A DNA stretch of 64,000 nt. It comes from Mesaphorura yosii (Eukaryota > Arthropoda > Collembola > Poduromorpha > Tullbergiidae). How positions within the stretch are numbered: the stretch's first letter is position 1; each line of letters starts with the position of its first letter. Made by a program: the position numbers and the translations under genes. The DNA lies in contig WIXG01000016.1 in NCBI GenBank assembly GCA_009869945.1, positions 1-64,000 on the forward strand, given 5' to 3'. Below, in pieces: positions 13,846-27,114 of this stretch. The notes beneath the pieces are model-generated. The model did no database searches. It had not been told where the DNA came from and was given only the letters and a program-made list of their open reading frames with translations.

Positions 13846-14437
13846 TGTTGAATTATCAAGGGCTACAGTTTGAAAAAACACACGCAATCTAGTTAACCAT
13901 CTAGTTAACAACGATTGTTTGTTTAAACAGCGCTTTACCTGCCTTGCCTTAGATTACGGGATCCAGATCCTTTGGTTAATCACTATCAGCGGCACACTTT
14001 CTGTCTGGTTCACTAATTTACAAATCACAACGCAAGTCAAGTGTAATCTGCAGTTCGGATGGCCGGCTGCAGTATTTTATTCTGATTCTGACCACTCGGA
14101 GTCTGATGTACAATCCAAATACGCATACGGTGCTTGCTAAATATGCAGTGGAGAGAGTCTTTGCACCACGCGAAGCACGCGGCTCACCACAATAGCAGAG
14201 AACCCAAGCAAATCATCTACCATTTGGTCATTGGTGGTATTTTTTAAATGCGTTAACATACACATATTCACGAGTATTCACTTTGTAAACAGAAAAACAG
14301 ATGACTGACTGTTTACTATTACATTATTTTTAATGCGCTACTAATAGGTAGTTTAGTTTAGCAGGTGTTTACCCTGAGTGATCGATTGTGATAAAGATAT
14401 AGAACAATATACTTCAGGTTTCCTTCTACCAATAACA
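13846..14437. other. divergent intergenic region EIF3K / RAB3GAP2
   Basis: Presumed bidirectional promoter. The central stretch (about 14230-14370) is AT-rich. No coding sequence supported. Confidence 0.55.
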
Positions 14438-17400
14438 ATGAGCTGTAACTTGGAACTCTTTGGACACATCGACGACTTGCAGGGAATTAAAAACTTTCTG
14501 GACAGTGACCATCAGCTCGAGCAAGGTGAAGGACGCAATGGTAGCATTATAAGTAGGGCAGCATCTTAAATATTAATCACGCTCATGGCGTTATGTCCAA
14601 TTCTTCATTGCAGGAACGGATGAGTCTGACTGGAAGAATGATTGGGATTGGGAGGATGATAGTGACAATTCGAAAAATGTTCCGGCTACCACGAAAAATA
14701 AAAACTGGCTGCAGTCATGCATTGTGGCGCATTCGCCTACGGCTGATGTTCTCTTATTTGGAAAACAGTCAAAGTCCACATTTCTTTCAGGTGTGGCCAC
14801 TTGTGTGACCATAATAAACTCCAATTCAGATTTAAGTTTTCGGATCTCATTTTCCCACTATATTTAGGCATTTGGGATGACAAACGAAATCAAATGAAGT
14901 ACATAAAATCATTTCAAGGCGTGCTGGGCCAAGCTGGGTAACCGCTTTGGTTTATGATTTCTAGCTTGTGCATTTGATAGGTTTCAAGATTTTGCTGATA
15001 CTTTCATCTTGTAGGGAACTGATAACATCATTCGCTTGTATTCCACTGATTTCAAAAAAGGCGTCTTCACCGGGTACGCCAGATTGGACGTGCGCCGTGG
15101 TTGGATTTGACTCTGGATTTGTGCGAATGTACACAGAGGAAGGACTCTTGTTGTTTGAACAACAGTTTCACAATGAAAATGTCAAATCTTTCAAGATAAG
15201 GGCCTACCAAGCCGCGAGTAGTTCCCTAGAACATGACCAGCTAGAGGAATTGATTGTCCTCTACGAGAAAACACTCATAACTATTGATGGGTTCAATCTG
15301 TTCCAAACTCTCAGAGCTTGCCGGAGCCAGTTAGCTCGACGTGAGTAGTATTTCGACCTTCGTACCCTTTTCAGCATTTCACCGCTACAAGCTTTCATTG
15401 ATTTGATTACAGTGCAGGCGAGTGCCAGCCGTAACGTTCAACTTCAAAACCCCGCATTGGCGTTCAAGAAGTGGGAATTTGAGGGTGTCGAGTCCATAGC
15501 CGACTGTGACTTAAGTGCATTGAAGACACCATCAAACTTTGACCACTTGTATAGTGGGTCGTTATTGGGTGGGATCGGCACAAAATGTTCGCCTTCCCCG
15601 GGTTCGTCGTACGAATATGTTACCACTGGGAAGCACCCGTTCGTGTCATTTCAGTACGCGCAGGAAACACAGCGGGCTCCAGTGCTTACGGATATCGCCT
15701 TCGCAGTGGCAAACAGTTTAATGAACGTGGCGTCGTAAGTCATCTTAAGTCTATGCATTAAGTTAAGATTCAGTGGCAAATACTGAATATAATTTAAAAT
15801 TGCAGGGATTGGTGGCGCTCCAAGAGCAGTACTAGTGCAACTGCAAAGGAATCCCATCCACCGGCGGAAGAGAAGGGCACCGCAGCTCGAATGTCCTGTA
15901 GATTTGGTTTCCGCGACTCCGAGCGATTTGGAACGCGACTGATCATTTCACCGTGCCACAAATTTTCTGCAGTCACAGACTCTTTGGGGCGAATTATTCT
16001 CCTGGATCTGGTCAGAGGTTTGGCCGTTCGAATCTGGAAAGGCTATAGAGACGCCGAGTGCGCATGGCTGGTGGTACAGGAAGAAAAGAGTTCGAAATCA
16101 GCCCAATACGGGATTCGGAAGGCAACTTTTTTAATCATTTATGCCCGAGCGCGTGGTGTTCTGGAAGTTTTCCCGATGCAACAGGGCTCCAAGCTGGCCA
16201 CGTTCAATGTCAGTAGGACTGGAATGTAAGTGCAATATCTGTTGTATTATTCTCTGAGTTTGGCAACATTTTAAAGCACTAATTTGTACCTCAATTAGAC
16301 TTCTCTCAGCTACACACGGTTTGCTGGGAATAAATGATGGTCCCTCTCACACGAACTGGAATCATCAAATGCTACAAAGCATGTTCATCGAAGAAGATGG
16401 ACACATCTACAATTTTGTCATTCCCTTCCATTTTGCCTTGTGAGTTGGGCAAAAAATTAAGTATATGGTAGTTTCTCATCATATTGCTCATATAATTGTC
16501 TGATTGTTACAGGGAGAAGGCCAATTCAAAATTAAAGGATACGCACCTACTGAAGTCTTTGCAGCAACTTATCAAACGAGGCGAATTTTCAACGTCAACC
16601 GTTCTTGGTATTCTCACTAAAATAAGTGGGCAAATGATGACCAATCAGGCTTTTCGTTATTTGACACAGAAGTGTGCCTTTGAAGAAATTCAGCAAGTTC
16701 TCCGAGAATATATCAACTCAGTCGAGCAAACCGGTATTCAATTATCCAATGTCGGCATACCCGGCAACATATCGCATCGCATTTTTTAAATTTCATCTTC
16801 TGAATCTGCATGTTCCAGCTTCTGGCAAAACATTAATGCTTCCCTCACAATTGATGGCCTTGACAGAGTTGTACGAAGTACTTTATAAATCGTGGATGAA
16901 AGCGGAGGCGGAGAATACTTCGGCTTCGGAGGACTTCGAGTCTGCAGTAAGCAAAGTGATAACGACAGCCAAAGTTTATTCAAATCTTGCGATTAGTAAG
17001 AGAAAATCCAATTCACAGGATTCAAGCACATTAATCCAAATGACCGAGAAGGAAACGAAGTCTTTAGAAGGCATGTGGGACAGGAGCTGCAATAAATCCA
17101 GATCGAAGCACAGGCCCACCGTGAGGTTTGAGAAGACTGAGGAAGCTCTAAGCTCGCCGGATTTCTTTTCCTGTTTCAATGTTGAATTCGATCCTTCAAA
17201 GTCAACTCAGAAAGACCTCAGCCTCAGTCCCGCAAGTAGCATCATGGACGCATTTGGAGATTTTCTGCTCCGTGGCTGCTTCAGCGGAACCTTGGACGTT
17301 TTCAAGTGGCAAGAAGCAGTTAGAACTTCGAGGTTGAATATTTCGGCCATGTTGAAAGTCACACTTAATTATTGGATTGCCAACGCATTGAACTTTCATC

Positions 17401-19805
17401 ATTATCGGGGAGCGATGAGTATCTTGCTCGAAGTGCTGAAGGCGCATTGCGAATTGGCAGGTATGCTCATTATGCTGATACCGTAAAATCTCAATTCGAA
17501 GCTGCCTGTAAAGTGTGTTAAATCTGAATTTGCAGGCTGTGACGTGATTGGAACTCGATTCAACGAAATCAGTGTATGGTGGGAACAAATTCGGCAAGAA
17601 ATATCGAGACATGCGGAACTATTTCAAATCTACAGCTTTTCACTTGTTTGTCGGGCAGTAGCTATTGACATGATTTCAGAAATTGAGGCCAAGGTATTAC
17701 TTTATAAGCTATCCTCGCTGCTTCAGACTTACTTGCCCAATTAATCTCTGTCCGCCTTCGCCTATGAATAGGTGGATGCTGCCAAGGACATTGCAGATGG
17801 CATGGACATAACCAAAACCGAGTTAGACTCGTGTGAGTGGGAAAGCATGCCTTTGGATCTCCTGAAGTGGAACGTTCTCCTGAAACAAATTGAAGACTTG
17901 TCGATTTTGGCGGCAGTTTTAATGTCTGATGAGAAGGTCGGGTGCGCGGTGCTTCCGGTGCTAAATCAAATCGTCGGCCCACTCTCTGCTACGAATTTAT
18001 TGGAAAAGGGAAGAGGTGTGTGCATGAGGAAATTTTTTTGGGGATACTGGCTCGATTTCAAAGTTAATCATTTTCTTCTTGCAGGCTGTATTGCGGAAAC
18101 AGTTGGAAAATGGCTAACAACATTGGGATTCGACCCAGCACTGATTGCCCTACTTGATGATGATGGGACGCGCGACAGTGGCAGCACTGAAGAAGAACAA
18201 AAGCTGCCTGAGAATGATGGAGCAAATGCAGTTGTTGGTAAGAGCTCAACGGAATTAATACGCAGCTCCTCTTATAGACTAATGTATTGGATAATTGCAG
18301 GATTGTTAAGGACTTTGCTGGACAATTTTCAAGTGAGTTTGTCTTCCCCGAGTGTCATTCTTGCCAACTTCTGCTGGGAGTACTGCGTGGAATGGAACAA
18401 GTCGACGAACCGAATGGAGCTTCTTGGTGCCGCCTTTTCATGCATGGAATCCATGTCATCCCAGTTGATCAAGCAAGGTGAGGACGTGGTATGACATTCC
18501 TCACTTGCATGTGTAGTTTATTAACTGCTGACTCTTCTCATGCGCCTTCCATCGCAGGAATGATGTGCCTTATGTGGAACACAATCCTGATGAAGAAGGT
18601 GTGCAAGGAAGTCGGTGCAGACCACGTACGGGGAGAACCTTGGGCTGACAAACGTTCAGACTTTGCATCTGGAGAGGCTCGACTCGAGTTTTTCAAGATT
18701 TGCGTCGATTTTCTCGGTTCTTTAATGGACACATACCAGCGCTGTGATATACTTTCAATAGAGCCCATGGAAAGACTTGAAACGAAGAATCACTGGACAC
18801 AGGCCGCGGCATCAGCCAGTCTAGTCGATTTGGCTTTGAGCCAGCCCAGGCCTAATTATGACATGATGCGACTTCATTATCAGCTTATGCTTTGCGCACA
18901 TCTCATGCAAGTCTTCCAGATTAGGAAACCTTTAATCACACCCACAAATATGTTCGACACGCAAGTAAGTCTGCACTTGCACGGTAGATTTACTAAATGT
19001 ACTGAGGTGTTTGTGTTTGCAGTCGAAAGCTGTCCTGTTTCAAAATATCAGCAGCGAAATACCCACGCCCAGTGTGGACGTCGATCTGGCATTAAAAAAT
19101 TTGCGAGAGGAATTTCTATGCTTGGTTATTTCTGGGGCCGTAAGCAGTATTCCTGAAGAACCGTGTACCATCTCTTTAGGGAAGGTGAGTTCCAAAGCAC
19201 GTCGTAACTTTCACGCACGTGCGTTGTGCGTTTAATTCCGACGTGTAAGTCCATACATCCGTCTGACTCTTCAATTGATAGGTGATTCCCCTCACTGATG
19301 GCATTAAAGACTGTGACAAGTGGATTGAAAAGTGCTTCGAGCTCGGCAGAATTTGGGGGCTTGACTTGGATGTACTGAGAATTAATCAAACATGCGAGTA
19401 CTACTCAAATGGATTTGATTTTCTTGGCGAACAGGTTGGTTGTGGTCAGCGTGCAAATGCGAATAGTGCATCGAATAACATACTTATTCCGCAACTCATT
19501 TTCCATAGATAATTCCTGCAGTGCGTGCGAAGGATGTGCTGGGAGCCAAGCTTCTTGTGATGACAGGAATGCGAGTCAGCTACCTTATGAACCAAAGCAG
19601 TGCCTGCGTGCCAGAAATGCTGTCGTCCGTCTCTACAAATCTGTCAAATTGGTTGGATAATCTGGATTATAGTGTCTTGAAGCGAGTGAACTCCACGAAA
19701 GAGTGCATTCAGGCTCTGGCGCAACAGGTGGTTCAACTGATCCCGGAGTCAAGCTACGACTTCAAGCTGGCGGAAGAATTACTCTTTTCGAGCTCGTTTC
19801 TTTGA
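14438..19805 (+). CDS. RAB3GAP2: Rab3 GTPase-activating protein non-catalytic subunit
   Basis: Regulatory subunit of the RAB3GAP heterodimer, which acts on Rab3 and as an exchange factor for Rab18 at the ER. The ATG at 14438 begins MSCNLELFGHIDDLQ, close to the vertebrate start. Next come the acidic Trp-rich DWKNDWDWEDD and NWLQSCIVAHSPTADVLLFG. The conserved N-terminal beta-propeller part has PDWTCAVVGFDSGFVRMYTE, TIDGFNLFQTLRACRSQ and DSLGRIILLDLVRGLAVRIW followed by KGYRDAE. A long alpha-helical C-terminal half is spread over many exons from 16500 to 19805, joined by short GT-AG introns (for example near 17465-17535 and 18015-18085). The last visible codons give AEELLFSSSFL before TGA. Size is about 1,300 residues as in the family. 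I did not fix every exon boundary. Confidence 0.93.
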
Positions 19806-20005
19806 AATTTATTGTGCTTCTCTCTCGATCGAGTCTTTATGCTTTACTACAGCGCATTTTCGCATTTATTTCTCAGGTACAATAAATTATTTTACTATTT
19901 GCTACCATAAAACATGGTTTAAATGCGTTAAGTATTAAAATCAAGGAATAAATTAGAACATTATTGGTACGTTCTTGTGGTGACGCATTGGCGACGGGGG
20001 CAGAT
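19806..20005. other. overlapping convergent 3' ends RAB3GAP2 / LGR
   Basis: Only 200 bp separate the two stop codons. A plus-strand AATAAA is at 19881-19886 and a minus-strand AATAAA at 19865-19870, so the two 3' UTRs probably overlap in antisense. Confidence 0.6.
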
Positions 20006-23000
20006 TCAGCATTCAAGAGACTCTCTTGGAGTAGAGTTCCGTATGTCTTCTTTGGGGTACGGGACTCCGACGTACTGATACTGGCTGTTGGCTCTTCCGT
20101 TCCTTCCGGTCAGATCTCTTATTGAGCTTGGACCTGAGTGCTCCACAAAACTGAAGGTGGTCTCAGCCACTTCTCCGTCGTCAACGTTCCTTCGGGCATC
20201 ACGAGAATTTGAGATGGATACAATCACCGCCGTCGTCTCTTTGATCTGAGGATGGTGATCGACAGCGTGCGACGAGCCATGTCGCCGTACGGTGTGAAGT
20301 TGAGTGTCGAGGCCCCCGTGATTCGGACTGACTCCTCCGCCCCCGAAGCTACAGACAGAAACACGACCATCGTTTGTTACTCTCGTCTCCACGAGTGACC
20401 CCAGACGGAGAGTCGTTTGCATCGTCTGCACTGTGTGCGTGGTGTCACCAGTCAGCCCAGTTTTAAACCGAGCAGTTCGTTGCGGACAAATACCATATCT
20501 TCCCGAGTCAAACAGGAAATTAGACATAAAAGCGTCCCAATTCAGAATGACCACATCCCACAAAATTGACCAAGGCGCATGCATGTAAAAGAGCAGACCC
20601 AAGAAAACAGCAAATTAGTGCCTGCTATCTCCCATGCTCAGCATCAACACCAAACCAAAGCAGCGTTCAAAAAGCGTCAAGTCACCCATTACACTTAACC
20701 CAGTATAAAATCCCAAATCCACACACAGTCATGGAACAAGTCCGAGTAAAACCTATGTCACAATCAGAAACCAGAATCTTACATGTATTTTACCTTGAAA
20801 GTAGGAGAAAGAGATCTCTTCGATATTGCTTTGTCAGAATAGCGTAAAGATAAGGGTTGCAGCAAGCATTCAAAGGGTAGAAGAACACCAGAAGGATTTT
20901 GGAGTCCGTGATTCCTAAAACAAAAGTAAACGTGCATTACTCGGCTACGCTCATGTTAGGATGCTGCTGTTAGGCTAAACATTTCGCTTGGCGCACCAAT
21001 GAGAGGATGTCCGGCCACGGCTGTGAGACCAAAGAAAGCGACCGGAGCCCAACACGCGAAATCCGTGAAGACCAAAAGCGACATTTTCTTGGCGACGGCC
21101 GCGTCTGCGATGTGGGCGCTCGTGGCCGCGCTGCCGTGAAAAGCGACGGCCCTGTACATTTGCCAGTATGCCAGGGCCACCAGGAAGAACGAAATCCCGT
21201 TGAAAAGGAGGAGGAACATCAGATACCCTTGAGATTCAATTGTACTGGCTTCCATCGGCAGACAAATACTGCATTTGTGGAGAAGCATCTGCGTCACTGC
21301 ACAGAACAACAACAATCCGAAAAACGTTTCTTTACCTCGTTTTCGAGTAGGACGACACACCAACGAGTGGCAGAACGGCGAGGACAATTGAGAGTATCCA
21401 TCCTGCAGTCATAAGCTCGGCGGCACCAGTAAGCGTCAGCCGTTTTGTGAGGTGCATGGCTCGAGTGAGCGCGTACCACCGCTCTCCGGTGATCACCGCC
21501 AATGTGAACACCGACAGCTCCGATGCAAACACAGTGAAGAAGCCGGCAATTTGGCAGCCCCAGCCCTGTTGCCACTCGATGGCGTAGTTGAAGTACGTGC
21601 CGAGGGAGACCAAGTCTTCGCTGGCGACCATCAGGAGATACAGACCCATGCACAAGTCGGCACAAGACAAGTTGGCCATCAAGAAACGCTGAACCGACAT
21701 TCGACTGGGCGCGAAGATTAAAACTATGAGCACCGCCGTGTTGCCCACCAGCGCCAGTGCAACCACAATCCTGAGACAGAGAAACAGGTAGTGTCATCAA
21801 GAAATTAGAAATCAACCCAGCTACAGCTACTCATTAGACGTATTTCCTACCAGACGCCTGCTCGCAACCACAAATTGCCCATGATATCCTCGCACGGGCT
21901 GAATGCGTCAGGCAGTGGTTTGCATTGCACAACGGGCGGTTTCCTCACAGTGAAGTTGCAGTGCTTTATAATCGATGGCTCCCCACTGTCGTGAAACGTG
22001 CCGAATCCAGATTCGTCGACATGCACTTCGTGCCCGGGTGGACTCTGCTCCAGCGCCGAGCTGTCCAGCTGCCCCGAAGAGGTGGACAAATCCATGACGC
22101 TTGAACTTTGCCATGTTTGGCCTGCACCAATCAACTCTCGCTTTATCCTCGGTTCTTGCAAGAACTGCGTGGCTGAGTGGCTCGTGTGATTTTCTGGGAC
22201 GAGATGTTGATGCTCTGCCTCACAATTAGCTTCCGCCATCTTGGCAATTCGTTCCTGTTGCATTCAACAAAATTTTCATTATATTGTCTATCCTATTGGG
22301 ATCTTGGAGTGGACCGAGTCGAAGATGATAAAAGTAGATCGTCCTTGGCATTTCCAATTCACTCTGAATAGGAGACTCGAACGCTCAAACTCAAACGCAC
22401 AAGCGAGGCGCCTGGCTGCAGGCCCGCCGTGTCAGCGTAACACAATCTTTGTATTTCGTCTTGCCCAAGTTTTCCTAACAGTTTTTAGTGCTATTATGTT
22501 TCCAGGAATATTTCTCATTTATATTTATTCAACTTGAAGTTTTTCTATGAAATGTGATATCTTTGTTTGACTCGCATCATTATGTTGGATTTGTCAAACT
22601 GTTTTAATAGAAAGAAGGTCGTATCAGATTTTCTTATTGCCTTTGTGCCCGTGGCTCGCAGATTCGAGTCCGCAGTCCACTGCAGCACACTGCTTGCGAC
22701 CGAACAAATCGACTCGGAAAGGAGTTAAGGAGTACGTGCCTTATACTTGCCAAACTCGAACGGGTCGTGCGTCTCCGGGAAGGCAAACGCGCAGCAGTGA
22801 TACGCGAAAGTCATCCAGGCTTCTTGGAGATCCTGAAACCAAGACAAGTTCATGAATGGCATCGCCGACCCGGGTTCGGTCGGCTTCAAGGTTGTAAGCG
22901 ACACAAGCTCTCTAAAGGAGAAACAAAGCTTGGCACAAACTTGTGTAATTGGCCAAATTACTTCAAACTTGTAGATGGACGGAATGACCGTCAGCGTGTA

Positions 23001-26000
23001 GACATGCTCCAGTCGGAGAGTCTCGATGTGCTCCAGACCGGGAGTGGGCAATTGTGTTATTGCCGTCTCAGACAAGTCCCTGTAAGTAAAAGACAGTAGT
23101 TTGGCTAAGGAAAGCGTGTCCTTCATTTCCTACTGGGTGTATCCAATTATAGTAATCCCATTTAAACTTCCGATTTCCGTATAATTGCGTCTCAGAATTC
23201 TACTTTTAGAAAGTTAAATAGCTAATGCTGAGGTGAAAGTACATTTCACGGCGGCCTCACAAATTGACGAGGACGATGAAAGAAGTCGCCCGCAAATGCA
23301 CGCTGCAAGTCATTTTTCGTAATGCAAACCTTATGCCCACTCAATTATCAATAATGAAAAGCCAATAACGCTAATGGTAATGGATGGGCTATTACTATTA
23401 TGGTGACAAACGGAGTAGACGAAAATGCCGTGATTGGGTAAGTAAAAAAGTGTCGAATACTTCATATTTGTCTCCGTCCCGCTCGAGGTCGAGTCACATC
23501 AAGAATTTCGAGCTTCAGCCCCCGACGTTAAACGTTAAGCCTGAGGAAGTTCGACGCACAACATCAAAGTACTCGAATGACGGGACGAGAACAAGAAACA
23601 TTTCCGTCTGCTTCTGCTTTCTACTTGGTGGCAAATGCCTTTCCGGCTTGGTTGAGTCAGAACTTTCACTTTATGAGTTATGACTAAATGGTTGACTGGA
23701 TAAAGTGAAAGCGAAGAGGCTTTGACGGTTGGCGAGCACGGAGTAATAAATTTCGGGAAGCGCTTATGAAAGGAAGACGCTTGTGTGCTACTGATTGAAA
23801 TGCGTACAAGTGCCGAAGACTGTCTATTCCGACAAACGCGTTGTGATGCAGCGTCTTCAGGTAGTGGTTGCCCTTCAGCGTTCTAAAATACAAAGAGTAA
23901 AAGTGCTGTACTTCAACCTCTTATTTGTCCATTGAGAGAATCTGTGGTGAAAGCAAGCACACACTCACAATTTGGCAATTGCCGCTCCCTGAAAAGAGTT
24001 TGGTCCGATTTCTTCTAATTGGTTGTAGCTCAGTGCTCTGCGGTTGGAAAAATCGGAAACATTTCCGTTATCATTGCACGGTTTATGTGAATACAAACTT
24101 ACAAATACTCAATCTTCAGATTGTTGATCCATCCCGGGTACATCACTCTGATTTTATTATTCTCTAGATCCCTGTGAAAAAGTATGAATCAATCTGCAGC
24201 AGTGAGGGTGAAAGGAAAGGAATGAACTCTTTTCTTTATGCAAGAATCCAATCGAGTAATGTCAATACAATGAAATATCTAGAAATTCCTGAGTCGAACT
24301 GCGCACATACTCATTATTAACGAAATGCTTACAGCGTGAGTAGCTGATTCGGCGAAAGTTCCAACTCACTGAAGTTTGGGGCTTCGCTCAACGATGAATG
24401 ATGAATTTTTCTGGAAGACACGGCATAAAAATCATGAATCAGTATTAAATTTGTCAGCAGAAATGAAAATAATGGCAGACAGGCACAAATTACAAAGTGA
24501 ATTTTTGTGCATGAAAACTCGATCCGGGTACGTCTCTCACGGATTCGAGAATTCGAGCTTGTGCCGTGTTTGTTCACATGCCGCGATTACACGCAGGCCC
24601 CGACCAGCACTTGTCTTGCCATTTGCAAAGCCGTTAAGAAACTACAAACAGAGAGCGGTTCTCGTTACCCGTTTTCGTGGTGTTTACTTACATGAGTTTC
24701 AGCTTTGGCAAGTGTCCTTTGAAAACATTTGGCGAGAGATGCTGGAGAGACGGAGTGTCGTGGATGTAACTACCAATAAAGAGATTCAGAATCAAAACCG
24801 CATGCAGGTGAAAGCATGCGGGCAGACGGGCATTTTTTGAACAGATTATGTGAGCAATTTCTCAAACTGCAAATTCTTTCAATCATAAAGGAGAAGTCTC
24901 AATACGATTAATTCGACCCAAATTGGTCTCAACACAGTAAATTTAACTAAAAAATCCGAATTCTGATATTGTTGGCTTCGTTTACAAGCTTCAACTTCGA
25001 TTTCGACTTACATTGTGGTCAGATTTTCCATGTCCGCAAACGTGAAGTCTCCAATCTCTCTGATGGAGGGCAGATCGCTGAGCGCTCTGTTAAAGACAGT
25101 AATTGACATCAGCCGAGAAAGAACGAAGGAAGTATGCGTCTAGCAAGTCATGTCTCAGAATGCATCCCGACACATAATCAGATTAGAAGTACTTAAACAG
25201 TTACAGGCTTCATGCCGCGAAAACCGTCTTGCCAACCTAATCTCCTTTCCCTGTGTGTATTTTTGTATAATTACGTTATCAAAACTGTGTCTTAGTACGT
25301 GATAGCGGCACTGCAAAAGTCCGTGAAAGTTTGCTCGAATTCAACATTCGTGCGGATGGACGAAACTCGAGTCTCGCGTTTCACATGACAGCACAGCAAG
25401 ATTTCGTTAATCCGTCCACTAAACCCATGCTAATGCTGTTCTGCACCGTGCATGTTGGCAGTTAGGCATTTTCTACAAATGACACGTGTTGCTTGCTTTC
25501 TCCAACGTCCTTGCCATGTTGCTGGCTTTCCCAGTCTCATGGCTCATACAACCTCGGTAATTAATTCTGAGAAGTGCCCAATAGCGAGAAAGCGAGATAG
25601 AAAACTTCCTCGAAAAAAAACTAGAAACGCATCTATTTCCTACGTAATTCAATAAGTTTTCCGTATCCGTGTGATGTGCGATGCGAAAGCAGGTTAATGT
25701 CCACACTTTTTCTGCCTCAATCGCCCATCAATTCGTGCAATTCAACGGTTATTCAGAGTACAGTTTCGTTTTGTACATTCATGAAGCAGAGGCACGGGAG
25801 AATGTTCGATTTTCTTACATTTCGCGAAGAGATCTTCGGTAGGGATCCAGCTGCAGAGCGTCCAGACGAAGAAAAGCGGCAGAATCGGCCACCGTTCTGT
25901 GATTAAAAATTTAATCAGTTTTTAATTGCAGACCTCAGAACAGGACAGGATTTCAACACAAAAATAAGGCACGATTTTTCACAATCAACGGTGCCTTCTT

Positions 26001-27114
26001 ATCGCCTGCGCCTGAAGTGTGTGCAGGTCTTTCAGGAAAAGTTTTTTGACATAACGCGAATTACAACATGCCTTAATGCAAGGAGGCTTTCTGTGCAGTT
26101 GGGCAGAGATGCAATTTTACAAAATTAAGTGTTACTCGTTTTTCGTAAGAGATCCGCTTTGATTACGGCTTTGATGTTTTCTTCAAGTTGCATGTAATGA
26201 GATTTTTGTGACGTTCTTTTATATTTATTATTCGCGTACGGAATTGGAAATTAGTCTGTTCTGAGTTCTGAGACGCACATTGACTTTCATCCAAGCGCGT
26301 CTCATCGTTAATTGAAACCATCTGTGATGCGACGATGAAATTTTCAGTCTCATGCGTGCATTAGCGTTTTGCAAGTCGCACGAAACCCACTTTACATAAA
26401 TCTGGTGTAATATTTAATTTGGCACTGCATACAATGCCACAACCCAAAAATACAAGGCCAGAGAATCTGCTTACATTCTATGGACATCGGGTCGCAAATC
26501 GGGTCTCAGCCTCGTCATCCCACGTCCGCGGCATGTGCACTCAACTACTCCTCCATCGGAAGTCGAGTTTAAACATTCACACTCGTCCGCTCCCTCTCTC
26601 CAGAATTTTGCAGCGCCATCGGCGAGATCGGGCAGAGTGACGCCTGCTTCTTCCAACGTGAAAGAACTGCGCTTGAGGAGAGGGCTGCTTTGGTCAGGAA
26701 AATGCCCATCAGACGCTACAAATCATAATGCATAAAGATTTTACTTTGGGACGGCAACTCTAACACGGGCACGAATTGAGAAAGAGCATCTCCAAATCTT
26801 AAGCAGGCTTTTGTTTCACAAAGAATTGCTATATTCTTATAACATCAGACGCTCTTCCTATGAATTATTAACTTTATTGCCTAGCGGGACTCGAAAATAT
26901 CAAATTTCAATCAATACGAAGCCAGAAAACTGAAAAATCGTTATTCAATCCGATTTGTATCGTGAAGTTTCCTCGCTGCGCTAAACAAATTACCTGCAAC
27001 TGCAATTGGAAGATTTCGCGAATGTTCCACCGTTGCCTCTGCCGTCAAACTTGGGTTGTTGTGGAATGCAGCCGCATTGAGCAGTAAATGAGGAAGGAGA
27101 AGAATTAGAAGCAT
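20006..27114 (-). CDS. leucine-rich-repeat G-protein-coupled receptor, glycoprotein-hormone-receptor type (LGR1-like)
   Basis: Type A LGR, related to FSH/LH/TSH receptors and arthropod LGR1, whose likely ligand is the GPA2/GPB5 heterodimer (family knowledge). The ATG at 27114 opens a signal peptide ([16 protein letters not shown]; donor after 26994). An exon ending at 26475 carries the cysteine-rich LRR cap [18 protein letters not shown]. Small LRR exons follow between about 25850 and 23810, including [17 protein letters not shown] and [20 protein letters not shown] hinge exon near 23070 has [20 protein letters not shown], followed by the family's [10 protein letters not shown] and, in the 22263-21850 exon, SPCEDIMG. 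The 7TM region spans 21766-20794, with GERWYAL (the ERW motif), [35 protein letters not shown] and [13 protein letters not shown] in TM7. The long cytoplasmic tail is in the exon 20498-20006. LRR exon edges are approximate. Confidence 0.9.

Noticed and set aside
24015..24090. tRNA-like stretch (TTGTAGCTCAGTGCTC)
   Set aside because: It resembles an A box, but there is no GGTTCGAATCC-type B box and no cloverleaf pairing, and it lies in an LGR intron.
24376..24840. 154-codon plus-strand frame
   Set aside because: It is antisense to LGR leucine-rich-repeat exons, lacks a convincing start and has no recognisable domain.
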